64,000 nt of DNA from Janthinobacterium sp. TND4EL3 (lineage in GTDB: Bacteria; Pseudomonadota; Gammaproteobacteria; Burkholderiales; Burkholderiaceae_D), in assembly GCF_900156175.1 (NCBI RefSeq), contig NZ_FTMV01000006.1, forward strand, positions 124,001 to 188,000, in the 5' to 3' direction. Within the stretch, counting starts at the first letter, position 1, and every line of letters starts with the position of its first letter. Under the pieces are notes generated by a model. That model did no database searches. It was not told the origin of the DNA and was given only the letters and a program-made list of their open reading frames with translations. A program made the position numbers and the translations under genes. Of this stretch, positions 17,520-26,344 are shown piece by piece.

Positions 17520-18281
17520 ATGCAAGCACATATTATGGATTCCGGCCTCGAAAACTGGCATGACTTTGAAGTGGAATCGCGGCGGGAAATCATCGCCTTG
17601 TTGCGCAGCATCTGCGAAAAGAACCAGCTGATCCGCATGCTGATCCACGGCGAATCCGATGTGTGCGTCACGTCGATCCTGGAAGTCGATGCCGAGCGCA
17701 ATACCGTCATCCTCGACCGTTCCGTGAACGCCGACCAGAACCGGCGCATGGTGGCCGCCACCGGCATCTCGTTTGAAACCTCGCTCGACAAGATCCGCAT
17801 CCTGTTCGCCAGCGCCCTCGTGGAAGAGTGCAACTATGGCGGCACGCCCGCGTTGAAAATTGCCGTTCCGGAAACATTAATCCGCCTGCAACGGCGCGAG
17901 TATTACCGCATGACGACGCCCGTGAGCAATCCCGTGCGCGTCGCTATCCCCCTGCCCCCCTCGCTGGGCGGCGCCGATACCCTGTTTCCGCTGGCCGACA
18001 TCAGCTGCGGCGGCATCGCCATCCTCGACAATAAACTGATGCTGGGCGAAACCATCGGCAGGGATTATCCGGGCTGCCGCATCGAGCTGCCCGACGTCGG
18101 CATCGTCACCGCGACTTTGCAGATTCGCAACTCGCTGGACATGACCTTGCTCAACAATAAACTGAACCGCCGCCTGGGCTGCCAGTTCGTCGACCTGCAG
18201 CGCAGCATGCTGGCGCACGTGCAGCGCTATATCACGCGGCTGGAGCGCGAGCGCAACGCCCGCATGGCGGGGTTAGGTTAA
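17520..18281 (+). CDS. ycgR: c-di-GMP-responsive flagellar brake protein YcgR
   Basis: The 253-residue protein has an N-terminal YcgR domain (about 15-110) and a C-terminal PilZ domain (about 120-240). The c-di-GMP binding residues are visible: RRxxxR in LQRREYYRM and DxSxxG in DISCGGIAI. When c-di-GMP is bound, YcgR acts on the motor or stator to slow rotation. It starts 11 nt after the FlhB-like gene with its ATG at 17520; the frame is open upstream but homology begins here. The diguanylate cyclase at 8352 is a plausible signal source. Confidence 0.9.
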   Translation: MQAHIMDSGLENWHDFEVESRREIIALLRSICEKNQLIRMLIHGESDVCVTSILEVDAERNTVILDRSVNADQNRRMVAATGISFETSLDKIRILFASALVEECNYGGTPALKIAVPETLIRLQRREYYRMTTPVSNPVRVAIPLPPSLGGADTLFPLADISCGGIAILDNKLMLGETIGRDYPGCRIELPDVGIVTATLQIRNSLDMTLLNNKLNRRLGCQFVDLQRSMLAHVQRYITRLERERNARMAGLG

Positions 18282-18283
18282 CA

Positions 18284-18393
18284 CCTTACAAACCTACTGC
18301 GCGTCGCCATTTGCGGCCTGCGATGCTCACTGTACTAGAGTACAGTTCCGCTTCTCGGCCACAACTGGCTTTCGCTCGCTACGGTTTGTAAGG
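18284..18393. repeat. large imperfect palindrome between convergent ycgR and fliE
   Basis: Perfect 11-bp outer arms CCTTACAAACC (18284-18294) and GGTTTGTAAGG (18383-18393) enclose about 90 bp. At the centre is a second palindrome, ACTGTACT (18329-18336) with AGTACAGT (18339-18346) separated by AG. There is no T run. It starts 3 bp after the ycgR stop and ends 32 bp before the fliE stop, so it may end both transcripts as a large hairpin. It has the look of a dispersed intergenic repeat family. Confidence 0.65.
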
Positions 18394-18424
18394 CGTTCGT
18401 TACATACCAATACACTTGCCTATA

Positions 18425-18766
18425 TCAAACTTGCATGTTCATGATGTCATGATATGCAGAAACTAATTTATTGCGCACCTGCACCGTCGCCTGGAATTCG
18501 ATGCTCGATTTCTGCATCGCCACCATCACGTCCGACAGGCTGACCTTTTCGTCGCCCATGGTAAAGCGCTGGCCCAGCGCCGATGAGGCCTTTTGCGCAC
18601 CGCTCACGGAATCGAGCGCGCTCTTGAAGGCATCGGCGAAGTTCACCTTGGCCGCCGGCGCTTCGGTCTGGATCGCCGGCACTTTCGCCTCCGGCCGCGT
18701 GGCCGCCGACTTCAGCTGCGCGATCATCGCCTCGATCCTGCTGCTATCGATACCGCCTGTTTTCAC
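18425..18766 (-). CDS. fliE: flagellar MS ring-rod junction protein FliE
   Basis: The 113-residue protein links the MS ring to the rod. The C-terminal half shows the family core (NFADAFKSALDSVSGAQ, VMVAMQKSSIEFQATVQVRNKLVSAYHDIMNMQV). The start is GTG at 18766 because a strong GGGAGG lies 5 nt upstream and the length fits the family (about 104-115); earlier in-frame codons look non-coding. It is divergent from fliF rather than leading that operon. Confidence 0.93.
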   Translation of the reverse strand: MKTGGIDSSRIEAMIAQLKSAATRPEAKVPAIQTEAPAAKVNFADAFKSALDSVSGAQKASSALGQRFTMGDEKVSLSDVMVAMQKSSIEFQATVQVRNKLVSAYHDIMNMQV

Positions 18767-19054
18767 TTTGCCTCCCGATTCTCGTCGATTTCTGCCTGTT
18801 GCACCCAGAGAACAAAACCCTGGCTCGCACGGCAACGACAGGTACAATAACTTCCGTCACATGTTGCCAGGGTTCCACAATACCAGCGCCAACGCCAGCC
18901 GCTCGGCCGAGCAGGCGGTGAAAGCGCCTTCTGTTTGGACGATTGAAGCGCGTGACAGTGGCGGATAATTCTGCATATCGCCCCCTCCTCCTGAGGAAGC
19001 GGCCCCCCACGCAACACCCAATACCTGTCAAACCACGCGCCCTGGAAGGCAATC
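18767..19054. promoter_or_regulatory. divergent control region of fliE and fliF
   Basis: This 288-bp region must carry promoters for fliE and fliFGHIJK. Near 18959-18970 it contains GGCGGATAATT, one base from the CCGATAAT core seen upstream of fliL and flhB. I found no sigma28 pair and no canonical sigma54 site. Confidence 0.4.
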
Positions 19055-20770
19055 ATGGCTGTAGCCGAAGAAATCGATGTAAACCGCATACCACCGGAGC
19101 CGGCGCCCGCCCGCTCGCCCGTGGAATCCGTGCAAGCCTTCGCCAAGACGCCGATGGGCAAGAATTTCCTGCGCGGCCTGGGCGTGGCGGCACTGATCGC
19201 CATCGGCGTGGCCCTGTACATGTGGAACCAGCCGCCCGAATACAAAGTCCTGTTCTCCAACTATACGGACCGCGATGGCGGCGCCATCACCGCGTCGCTG
19301 GACCAGCTGGGCATCAAGCACAAGTTTTCCGAAGGGGGCGGCGCCATCCTCGTGCCGACCGAGCAAGTCCATGATGCGCGCCTGAAACTGGCCGCGCAAG
19401 GCTTGCCGAAAGGCGGCAACGTGGGCTTCGAGCTGATGGAAAACCAGAAGCTGGGCGTGTCGCAATTCCTGGAACAGGTCAATTTCCAGCGCGCACTCGA
19501 AGGCGAACTGGCCAAATCCATCGAATCGGTCTCCGCCGTCGACACGGCGCGCGTCCACCTGGCCCTGCCGAAACCTTCCGTCTTCGTGCGCGACCAGCAA
19601 AAACCGACCGCATCCGTGCTGCTGAACCTGCACCCGGGCCGCGGCCTCGACCAGCTGCAGGTCAGCGCCATCGTGCACCTGGTGGCCTCCAGCGTGCCGG
19701 AGTTGCTGCCGATCAACGTCACCGTGGTCGACCAGGCCGGCAACCTGCTGTCGAACCAGGAAAAGGACAAGGACCGCGCCAACGGCGTGAAAAGCCTGGA
19801 CCCGAACCAGCTGAAGTACGTGCAGCAGCTGCAGCAAAGCGTGATCAAGCAGGTCGAATCGATTTTGCTGCCCATCGTCGGCGAGGGCAATGTGCGCGCC
19901 GAAGCAACGGCTGACGTTGATTTTTCGCAAAGCGAGCAGGCGGCCGAAACCTACAAGCCGAATTCGCCGCCCGAGGCGTCCACCATCCGCAGCCAGCAGA
20001 CGAGCGAATCGACGGGCGCCGGCAATGCCAACCCGTCCGGCGTGCCGGGCGCGCTGTCGAACCAGCCGCCCGGCGTGGCCACGGCGCCGCTGACGGCCGA
20101 GGCACCGGGCGCCCCGGCCGGCGCACCGACGGCGCCCACGCAAAAGGAATCGACGACCAATTATGAAGTCGACAAGACCGTGCGCTACGAACAGAAATCC
20201 ATGGGCGGCCTGCGCCGCCTGTCCGTGGCCGTCGTCGTCAACTACCGCCGCAGCATCGCCAAGGACGGCAAGGTGACGGTCACGCCGATTTCCCCTGCCG
20301 AAATGGTCCAGATCAATAATCTGGTCAAGGAAGCGATGGGCTACAACAAGGAGCGCGGCGACAGCTTCAGCGTGGCCAATTCGCCGTTCGACGGCATCGA
20401 CCGCGCGCCGGAAGGCAAGCTGGAGTGGTGGCGCGACCCGGCCAACTTGCCGCTGGCCAAGGAACTGGCGAAATTCCTCATCACGGCCCTGATCCTGCTG
20501 TACATTTTCATCAAGATCGTGCGCCCGATGCTGCGCCCCGTGATGCGCAAGATCGACGATTTCGGCGCCCCGCGGCCCGTCATCGAGCCGGAACTGCCGA
20601 AGACGGAAGAAGAAAACGAGGTCCTGCTCAGCGAAGCCGAGCTGGAGGAGCTGGAAGAAGACACGGCGCGCGGCTACCGCGAAAACCTGGCCATGGCCAG
20701 GAAGCTGGCGCAGGAAGATCCGCGCGTGGTGGCCAACGTAATCAAGGCATGGGTAGGCAATAATGACTGA
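19055..20770 (+). CDS. fliF: flagellar MS-ring protein FliF
   Basis: The 571-residue protein forms the MS ring. A first membrane helix lies at about 45-65 (GLGVAALIAIGVALYMW). The periplasmic ring-building motifs follow (PPEYKVLFSNYTDRDGGAI ... ALEGELAKSIESVSAVDTARVHLALPKPSVF). A Pro/Ala-rich linker spans about 300-370, a second helix about 465-488 (FLITALILLYIFIKIV), and the cytoplasmic FliG-binding tail ends the protein. GGAAGGC precedes the ATG. Its 3' end overlaps fliG by 8 bp. Confidence 0.96.
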   Translation: MAVAEEIDVNRIPPEPAPARSPVESVQAFAKTPMGKNFLRGLGVAALIAIGVALYMWNQPPEYKVLFSNYTDRDGGAITASLDQLGIKHKFSEGGGAILVPTEQVHDARLKLAAQGLPKGGNVGFELMENQKLGVSQFLEQVNFQRALEGELAKSIESVSAVDTARVHLALPKPSVFVRDQQKPTASVLLNLHPGRGLDQLQVSAIVHLVASSVPELLPINVTVVDQAGNLLSNQEKDKDRANGVKSLDPNQLKYVQQLQQSVIKQVESILLPIVGEGNVRAEATADVDFSQSEQAAETYKPNSPPEASTIRSQQTSESTGAGNANPSGVPGALSNQPPGVATAPLTAEAPGAPAGAPTAPTQKESTTNYEVDKTVRYEQKSMGGLRRLSVAVVVNYRRSIAKDGKVTVTPISPAEMVQINNLVKEAMGYNKERGDSFSVANSPFDGIDRAPEGKLEWWRDPANLPLAKELAKFLITALILLYIFIKIVRPMLRPVMRKIDDFGAPRPVIEPELPKTEEENEVLLSEAELEELEEDTARGYRENLAMARKLAQEDPRVVANVIKAWVGNND

Positions 20771-21761
20771 GACAACGGGACTGCAAAAAGCGTCCATCCT
20801 GATGCTGGCCCTGGGCGAGAGCGAAGCGGCCGAAGTGATGAAATTCCTCGGCCCGCGCGAAGTGCTGAAGCTGGGCGCCGCCATGGCCACCATGAAGGGC
20901 ATCGCCCACGAGCAGGTGGTCGAGGTGCTCGACGACTTCCGCGCGCAGACGGAACTCAATTCCACCGTCGGCCTCGATTCGGACGAATATATCCGGCAAG
21001 TCCTCACCAAGGCGCTGGGCGACGACAAGGCCTCCGTGCTGCTGTCGCGCATCCTGGGCGGCAAGGACGCGTCCGGCATCGAATCGCTGAAATGGATGGA
21101 TTCGCAATCCGTGTCCGAACTGATCCGCAACGAGCACCCGCAGATCATCGCCACCATCCTCGTCCACCTGGAACGGGACCAGGCCTGCGAAATCCTCGGC
21201 CATTTCACGGACCGCCTGCGCAACGACGTGGTGCTGCGCATCGCCACCCTGGACGGCGTGCAGCCGGCCGCCTTGCGCGAGCTCAACGATGTGCTGACGA
21301 AACTGCTGTCGGGTAACGAAAACATCAAGAAATCGTCGCTGGGCGGCGTGCGCGCGGCGGCCGAGATCCTGAACTTCATGAGCGGCGAGCAGGAAGGCTC
21401 CGTCATGGACAATATCAAGAACTACGACAACGACATGGCGCAAAAGATCATGGACGAAATGTTCGTGTTCGACAACGTGATCGATATCGACGACCGCGGC
21501 ATCCAGCTGCTGCTGCGCGAAGTGCAGTCGGAAATGCTGATCATCGCCCTGAAAGGCGCGTCGCAGGAACTGCGCGACAAGATCTTCAAGAACATGTCGC
21601 AGCGCGCCGGCGAGATGATGCGCGAAGACCTGGAATCGAAAGGCCCCGTGCGCCTGTCGGAAGTGGAATCGCAGCAGAAGCAGATCCTGCAGATCGTGCG
21701 CCGCCTGGCGGACGAGGGGCAGATCGTCTTAGGCGGAAAAGGCGAGGATTCGTTTGTCTAA
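20763..21761 (+). CDS. fliG: flagellar motor switch protein FliG
   Basis: The 332-residue C-ring protein transmits torque from the stator. It carries the FliF-binding N domain (TTGLQKASILMLALGESEAAEVMKFL), the middle domain with the EHPQ motif (NEHPQIIATIL), and the C domain with the charged torque helix (DRGIQLLLREVQSEMLIIAL ... LESKGPVRLSEVESQQKQIL). It overlaps fliF and fliH by a few bases on each side, which indicates translational coupling. Confidence 0.97.
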   Translation: MTETTGLQKASILMLALGESEAAEVMKFLGPREVLKLGAAMATMKGIAHEQVVEVLDDFRAQTELNSTVGLDSDEYIRQVLTKALGDDKASVLLSRILGGKDASGIESLKWMDSQSVSELIRNEHPQIIATILVHLERDQACEILGHFTDRLRNDVVLRIATLDGVQPAALRELNDVLTKLLSGNENIKKSSLGGVRAAAEILNFMSGEQEGSVMDNIKNYDNDMAQKIMDEMFVFDNVIDIDDRGIQLLLREVQSEMLIIALKGASQELRDKIFKNMSQRAGEMMREDLESKGPVRLSEVESQQKQILQIVRRLADEGQIVLGGKGEDSFV

Positions 21762-22506
21762 TTTGATTCCCAAAGAGCAACAAACCGCCTACCAGCGCTG
21801 GGAAATGACCTCGTTTGGCGACGAGCGTCCCAGCGTGGTGGCGGCGCGCAAGCTGCTCGAACCGGACCCCGAACCGGAAGCCGATCCGTACGGCGAGCTG
21901 CACGAGGAAGAGCCGGCCCCGCCTCTGGAATATCCGACGCAGGAAGAGCTCGACGCCATCCGCGAAGAGGCGCGCGCCACCGCCTTCGACGAGGGCCGCG
22001 CGGCCGGCTATGCGGAAGGCCACGCGGCCGGACACGCCGACGGCCATGCGCAATCGTACGCGGAAGGCAAGGCCGCCTCGGCGGTGGAACTGGCCCACCT
22101 GCAAACCATCGCCGTCGACTTCGGCACGGCCGTGCAGCAGGCCGACGAGCTCATCGCCAATGACGTGATGGAACTGGCCCTGCAACTGGCCAAGGGCATG
22201 CTGAAGACGGCCTTGCCCGTGCGCCCGGAGCTGATGCTGCCGCTGGTGCGCGAAGCCATTGAATACTTGCCTGTACTGCAACAACCTGCCTTGCTGATGC
22301 TCAACCCGGAAGATGCGCAAGTGGTGCGCGACGGCATCGGCGACGAGCTCGACAAGGGCGGCTGGCGCGTCATCGAAGACCCCAGCGTGGAACGTGGCGG
22401 TTGCAAGATCGACACGGCCAGCAACCAGATCGATGCGCAGACGTCCACCCGCTGGCAGCGCCTCACGCATGCGCTGGGCAAGGACCTGGACTGGCTGGCG
22501 CCGTGA
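21754..22506 (+). CDS. fliH: flagellar export ATPase regulator FliH
   Basis: The 250-residue protein holds the FliI ATPase in check and docks it to the C ring. The start is TTG (21754), overlapping fliG by 8 bp, with GGCGAGGA upstream. An acidic, Pro-rich N-terminal part precedes the typical small-residue repeat region ([16 protein letters not shown], residues about 86-110). The C-terminal stalk-like domain ends in a conserved TSTRWQRL segment. The repeated Ala/Gly-x3-Gly spacing is a hallmark of FliH. Confidence 0.92.
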   Translation: MSNLIPKEQQTAYQRWEMTSFGDERPSVVAARKLLEPDPEPEADPYGELHEEEPAPPLEYPTQEELDAIREEARATAFDEGRAAGYAEGHAAGHADGHAQSYAEGKAASAVELAHLQTIAVDFGTAVQQADELIANDVMELALQLAKGMLKTALPVRPELMLPLVREAIEYLPVLQQPALLMLNPEDAQVVRDGIGDELDKGGWRVIEDPSVERGGCKIDTASNQIDAQTSTRWQRLTHALGKDLDWLAP

Positions 22507-23912
22507 ACGAGCCCGTCAAAGGCCCGGCAGCCCATGCGGCGCGCTGGCGCGCCTACCTGAACGATTGCACGGCCGTCGTCGGCTTCGTCGAGCCGATGCA
22601 GGTGTCGGGCCGGGTCACGCGCGTGGCCGGCCTGGTGATGGAAGCGGTGGGCCTGCGCCTGGCCGTGGGCGCCGCCTGCACCGTGCCCCTGCCCAACGGC
22701 GGCCGGGTCGAGGCGGAAGTCGTGGGCTTCGAAGGCGACCGCCTGTTCCTCATGCCGCAAAGCGACGTGGAGGGCATCGTGCCCGGCACGCGCGTGTTTT
22801 CCGTCGAACCGGCCATTCCCCGCCCGGGCAGCGTGGCGCATCCGCGCCGCCGCCCCAGCGACCGCGCGCGCCACCTGCCCGTGGGGCCGCAACTGCTGGG
22901 CAGGGTGCTCGATGGCGCGGGCCGCCCGCTGGATCAGCTGGGGCCGCTGCACACGGTCGACAGCGCCCCCATCAACGTGCGCCCCGCCAATCCCCTGGGC
23001 CGCGCGCCCATCGTCGCCACCCTGGACGTGGGCGTGCGCTCGATCAACGCCATGCTGACCGTGGGCCGCGGCCAGCGCATGGGCCTGTTCGCCGGTTCCG
23101 GCGTGGGCAAGAGCGTGCTGCTGGGCATGATGGCCCGCTACACGGAGGCGGACGTCATCGTCGTCGGCCTGATCGGCGAACGGGGACGCGAAGTGAAGGA
23201 ATTCATCGAGCAGATTCTCGGCGCCGAAGGCCTGGCCCGTTCCGTCGTCGTGGCCGCGCCGGCCGACACGCCGCCGCTGATGCGCCTGCAGGGCGCCGCG
23301 TATGCGACGGCAATCGCCGAACATTTCCGCGACCAGGGGCAAAACGTGCTCTTGATCATGGATTCGCTGACCCGCTACGCCATGGCGCAGCGCGAAATCG
23401 CCCTGGCCATCGGCGAACCGCCCGCCACCAAGGGTTATCCGCCATCCGTCTTCGCCAAGCTGCCCGTGCTGGTGGAACGGGCCGGCAACGGCGAGGAAGG
23501 CGGCGGCTCGATCACGGCCTTCTACACCGTGCTGACCGAGGGCGACGACCAGCAAGACCCGATCGCCGACTCGGCGCGCGCCATCCTGGACGGACATATC
23601 GTGCTCAACCGGCGACTGGCCGAGGCGGGCCACTATCCGGCCATCGACATCGAACAGTCGATTTCACGGGCCGCCCACTCGATCACCACGCACGAACACC
23701 AGCAAAAGGCGCGCAAGCTGAAACAGCTGTATTCGCGCTACGAGCGCAGCCGCGACCTGATCAGCGTGGGCGCCTACAGCGCCGGCACCGACCCCGTGCT
23801 GGACCAGGCCATCGCCCTGCATGAAAGGATCGAAGCCTTCCTGCAGCAGCAAATCACGGAGCGGGTCAGCATGGACGAGAGCTTGGGGCAACTTACCGCT
23901 CTGTTCGACTGA
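22503..23912 (+). CDS. fliI: flagellum-specific ATP synthase FliI
   Basis: The 469-residue protein is the hexameric ATPase of flagellar export, related to the F1 beta subunit. The P-loop GSGVGKS is near residue 200, [17 protein letters not shown] follows, and the Walker B region is [17 protein letters not shown]. The GTG start overlaps the fliH stop (GTGA). The C-terminal domain carries [21 protein letters not shown]. Confidence 0.96.
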   Translation: MNEPVKGPAAHAARWRAYLNDCTAVVGFVEPMQVSGRVTRVAGLVMEAVGLRLAVGAACTVPLPNGGRVEAEVVGFEGDRLFLMPQSDVEGIVPGTRVFSVEPAIPRPGSVAHPRRRPSDRARHLPVGPQLLGRVLDGAGRPLDQLGPLHTVDSAPINVRPANPLGRAPIVATLDVGVRSINAMLTVGRGQRMGLFAGSGVGKSVLLGMMARYTEADVIVVGLIGERGREVKEFIEQILGAEGLARSVVVAAPADTPPLMRLQGAAYATAIAEHFRDQGQNVLLIMDSLTRYAMAQREIALAIGEPPATKGYPPSVFAKLPVLVERAGNGEEGGGSITAFYTVLTEGDDQQDPIADSARAILDGHIVLNRRLAEAGHYPAIDIEQSISRAAHSITTHEHQQKARKLKQLYSRYERSRDLISVGAYSAGTDPVLDQAIALHERIEAFLQQQITERVSMDESLGQLTALFD

Positions 23913-23944
23913 TTGGGGCTTGCATCGGGGGAATATAATCAGCC

Positions 23945-24385
23945 ATGGCCTCTCCTTCCCAACTTGCAACCCTGATCGACCTTGCCCAGCGCGAAACGGA
24001 CGATTGCGCCAAGCGCCTGGGCGCGGCCCTGAAGGCGCTCGACGATTGCCGGCAAAAGCTCGACATGCTGACCGGCTACCGCGACGACTACGCCCAGCGC
24101 TTCGAGGCCACCATGAGCAGCGGCATCACGCCCATGGCTTACCGCAACTTCCAGGCTTTCATGGTCAAGCTCGACAGCGCCATCCTGGGCCAGCAGCAAG
24201 TGGTCGAGCATGCACAGGCGCGCAGCGACAATGAAAAACTGCGCTGGCAGGCGGCCGAACGCAAGCGCATGTCGTACACCACCCTGAACAACCGGGCGCA
24301 GGAACAGGCGCTGAAGCTGGAAAACAAGCGCGACCAGAAGGCAATGGACGAGCACGCGGCGCGACAAGCCTATTACAAACGCTAA
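23945..24385 (+). CDS. fliJ: flagellar export chaperone/ATPase stalk protein FliJ
   Basis: The 146-residue protein is a long antiparallel coiled coil, rich in Lys, Gln, Arg and Ala, as expected of FliJ. FliJ sits in the central pore of the FliI hexamer and contacts FlhA. Helical runs such as LIDLAQRETDDCAKRLGAAL and the C-terminal KRMSYTTLNNRAQEQALKLE fit the family. It lies 32 nt after fliI. Confidence 0.9.
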   Translation: MASPSQLATLIDLAQRETDDCAKRLGAALKALDDCRQKLDMLTGYRDDYAQRFEATMSSGITPMAYRNFQAFMVKLDSAILGQQQVVEHAQARSDNEKLRWQAAERKRMSYTTLNNRAQEQALKLENKRDQKAMDEHAARQAYYKR

Positions 24386-24404
24386 GCAACACTGAGGCAG
24401 CATC

Positions 24405-25640
24405 ATGCAAACCCAGCCAACCCCGATTTCCCAGATTATCTCGCCGAACGCCACACCGGGCGCCGCCAACCGCGCCCAGCCTTCGGGCGGCGGCGATGGC
24501 GACTTCCAGCGCACCCTGAACCGCCAGATGGAACAGCGCCAGGCCAACCGCAATATTGCGCAAGCGCAAGCACCGGCAACGCGCCCGGCACCGGCGCCAG
24601 CGCCCGCCACACCGGCGCCAGCAGCCCAAGCGCCCGCCAGCGACGCCAAGTCCGCCGAACCAGCCGTCGCGCAGGACAAGCCGGCCACGTCCACCGCCGA
24701 AGCGTCCGCGCCAGCGGCCAGGGACAAGGCCCCGGGAGAGGACAGTGCGCCAGCGGCCGCGCCGCCAGCCGATCCCGCCGCCGAGATGCTGGCCCTGGTG
24801 GGCAGCATCCAGCTGGCCATGCAGCCAGCGGCGGCCAGCGGCAAGACGGCGCAGGAACTGGCGCCGCGCGGCGGCGTCAAGGCCGATGGCAAGAGTGCAG
24901 CGGCAAGCGCCTTGCTGGCTGCAGGACAGGGCGGCAAGGCGGCGGCTCAAGCGGATGACGCTGGCTTCGCCGCCAGCCTGGGCCAGGCCCAGGGGAAGAC
25001 GCCAGCCACGCCGCAAGCTGGCGGCAAGGTTGAGGCCGGCAAACTGGCCATCGACGCCCAGCTGGCGGCCACGGCCAAGGCTGGCGCCGCCATTGCCGAA
25101 CCGATCATCAAGGAAACACCAGCTGACCTGAGCCGCCTGGCGGCCCAGCTGCAGCCGGGCGCCCTGCAACAGGCGGCCGCTGCGGCGGCCGTGCCGGCAG
25201 ACAAGCTGGCAGGCAGGGTCGGCACGCCCGCCTGGGACCAGCAACTGGGCCAGAAAGTCGTGTGGATGGCGGCCGGCGGCGACCAGAGCGCCACCCTGAC
25301 CCTGAACCCGCCCGACCTGGGGCCGCTGCAGGTGGTCCTGACGGTCACCAACGACCAGGCCGATGCGGCCTTCATGTCGGCCCAGCCCGAAGTACGCCAG
25401 GCGCTGGAAGCGGCCATGCCGCGCCTGCGCGAAATGATGAGCGAAGCGGGCATCGCCTTCGGCAGCGCCACCGTCTCGGCCGGCACGCCGGAACAGCAAA
25501 ACCAGGGCGAGCGTGCCGCCTCGGGCGAGCGCCGTGGCAATGGCCAGGGCGGCGGCGCAGCGGGCGGCGAAATCGCCATCGCGCCGGCGACCAGCACGCG
25601 CGGCCGGCCCAGCCTGAGTGCCGTGGATACCTTTGCCTGA
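24405..25640 (+). CDS. fliK: flagellar hook-length control protein FliK
   Basis: The 411-residue protein measures hook length and flips export specificity through FlhB. The N-terminal two-thirds are low-complexity Ala/Pro/Gln/Lys sequence, and the C-terminal Flg_hook domain (about 270-365) is well conserved: SATLTLNPPDLGPLQVVLTV and AMPRLREMMSEAGIAFGSA. The tail is Gly/Ser-rich. It ends the fliFGHIJK operon, followed by a strong terminator. Confidence 0.93.
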   Translation: MQTQPTPISQIISPNATPGAANRAQPSGGGDGDFQRTLNRQMEQRQANRNIAQAQAPATRPAPAPAPATPAPAAQAPASDAKSAEPAVAQDKPATSTAEASAPAARDKAPGEDSAPAAAPPADPAAEMLALVGSIQLAMQPAAASGKTAQELAPRGGVKADGKSAAASALLAAGQGGKAAAQADDAGFAASLGQAQGKTPATPQAGGKVEAGKLAIDAQLAATAKAGAAIAEPIIKETPADLSRLAAQLQPGALQQAAAAAAVPADKLAGRVGTPAWDQQLGQKVVWMAAGGDQSATLTLNPPDLGPLQVVLTVTNDQADAAFMSAQPEVRQALEAAMPRLREMMSEAGIAFGSATVSAGTPEQQNQGERAASGERRGNGQGGGAAGGEIAIAPATSTRGRPSLSAVDTFA

Positions 25641-25708
25641 GGATAATTCGTCGTCCGCACGCCGCCGGTGTGCCCCGCAGCGTACTTTTCGTCTAAAAAC
25701 AGCGAGTT

Positions 25709-25730
25709 GAGGGCGCTTCCGCCCTCTTTT
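25709..25730 (+). terminator. rho-independent terminator of the fliFGHIJK operon
   Basis: GAGGGCG (25709-25715), loop CTTC and CGCCCTC (25720-25726) are followed by TTTT. Confidence 0.88.
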
Positions 25731-25756
25731 CACTGCATCCTTCTGCGCAGAATTTG

Positions 25757-25783
25757 CCGATAATGACATAATGGCGTCGTGAT
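25757..25783 (+). promoter_or_regulatory. motif upstream of fliL shared with flhB
   Basis: CCGATAATG (25757-25765) and ATGGCGTCGTGAT (25771-25783) both recur exactly upstream of flhB, in the opposite order. They lie 43-70 bp before the fliL ATG. A binding site for a flagellar activator such as FlhDC is an inference from position and repetition only. Confidence 0.4.
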
Positions 25784-25825
25784 CCACTTCCATGCACTCG
25801 AGTACCATTGAAAGCAAATCCAAAA

Positions 25826-26338
25826 ATGAAAGCAGATCCGAAAGCAGATGCAGGCCTGGCACCGGCCGGCGCCTCCAAAAAGAAGCTTCTGATCATCGTG
25901 CTGGGCGCAGTTCTGGTCGCGGGCGGCATCGGCGGCGGCGCTGCCTGGTATTTTCTGCATGGCAAGGCCGACAAGGAAGAAAGCGCGCCCAGCAAGAAAA
26001 AACATGCCGCTTCCAAGGCCGGTCCGCCCGTTTTCGTGCCCATCGATTCCTTCACCGTCAACCTGCAGCCGGAAAACGGCGAGCAATACCTGCAAATCGC
26101 GTTTACCTTGCAGGCCAGCAGCCCGGAAGAAATGGACTTGATCAAGGTCAACATGCCGAAGGTGCGCAGCCGCCTGCTGTTGCTGCTGTCGGGCAAGAAG
26201 GCCTCGGAACTCAATACCGTGGAAGGCAAGCAGCAACTGGCGGCCGAAATCATCAATCAGGTGAACCAGCCGTTCGAGGACAAAGGGCCGGAGCAGGACG
26301 TGACGGACGTATTATTTACCGCATTCATCATTCAATAA
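25826..26338 (+). CDS. fliL: flagellar basal body-associated protein FliL
   Basis: FliL surrounds the stator and supports torque. The 170-residue form starting MKADPKADAG has one membrane helix (about 20-42, KLLIIVLGAVLVAGGIGGGA) and a periplasmic stomatin-like domain (VFVPIDSFTVNLQPENGEQY ... VTDVLFTAFIIQ). The start is uncertain: an in-frame TTG at 25808 would add six residues. The ATG is preferred, as neither has a strong Shine-Dalgarno. It heads fliLMNOPQR. Confidence 0.9.
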   Translation: MKADPKADAGLAPAGASKKKLLIIVLGAVLVAGGIGGGAAWYFLHGKADKEESAPSKKKHAASKAGPPVFVPIDSFTVNLQPENGEQYLQIAFTLQASSPEEMDLIKVNMPKVRSRLLLLLSGKKASELNTVEGKQQLAAEIINQVNQPFEDKGPEQDVTDVLFTAFIIQ

Positions 26339-26344
26339 GCAGCC

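Noticed and set aside
18955-18976. A sigma54-like TGGCGG...TCTGCAT in the fliE-fliF gap
   Set aside because: The GG and GC elements are 11 or 8 bases apart depending on the choice, not the required 10.
25737-25763. Possible sigma28 promoter before fliL, because GCCGATAA occurs there
   Set aside because: At the required 11-nt spacing the -35 reads ATCCTTCT, only two of eight matches. The GCCGATAA is better explained as part of the motif shared with flhB.
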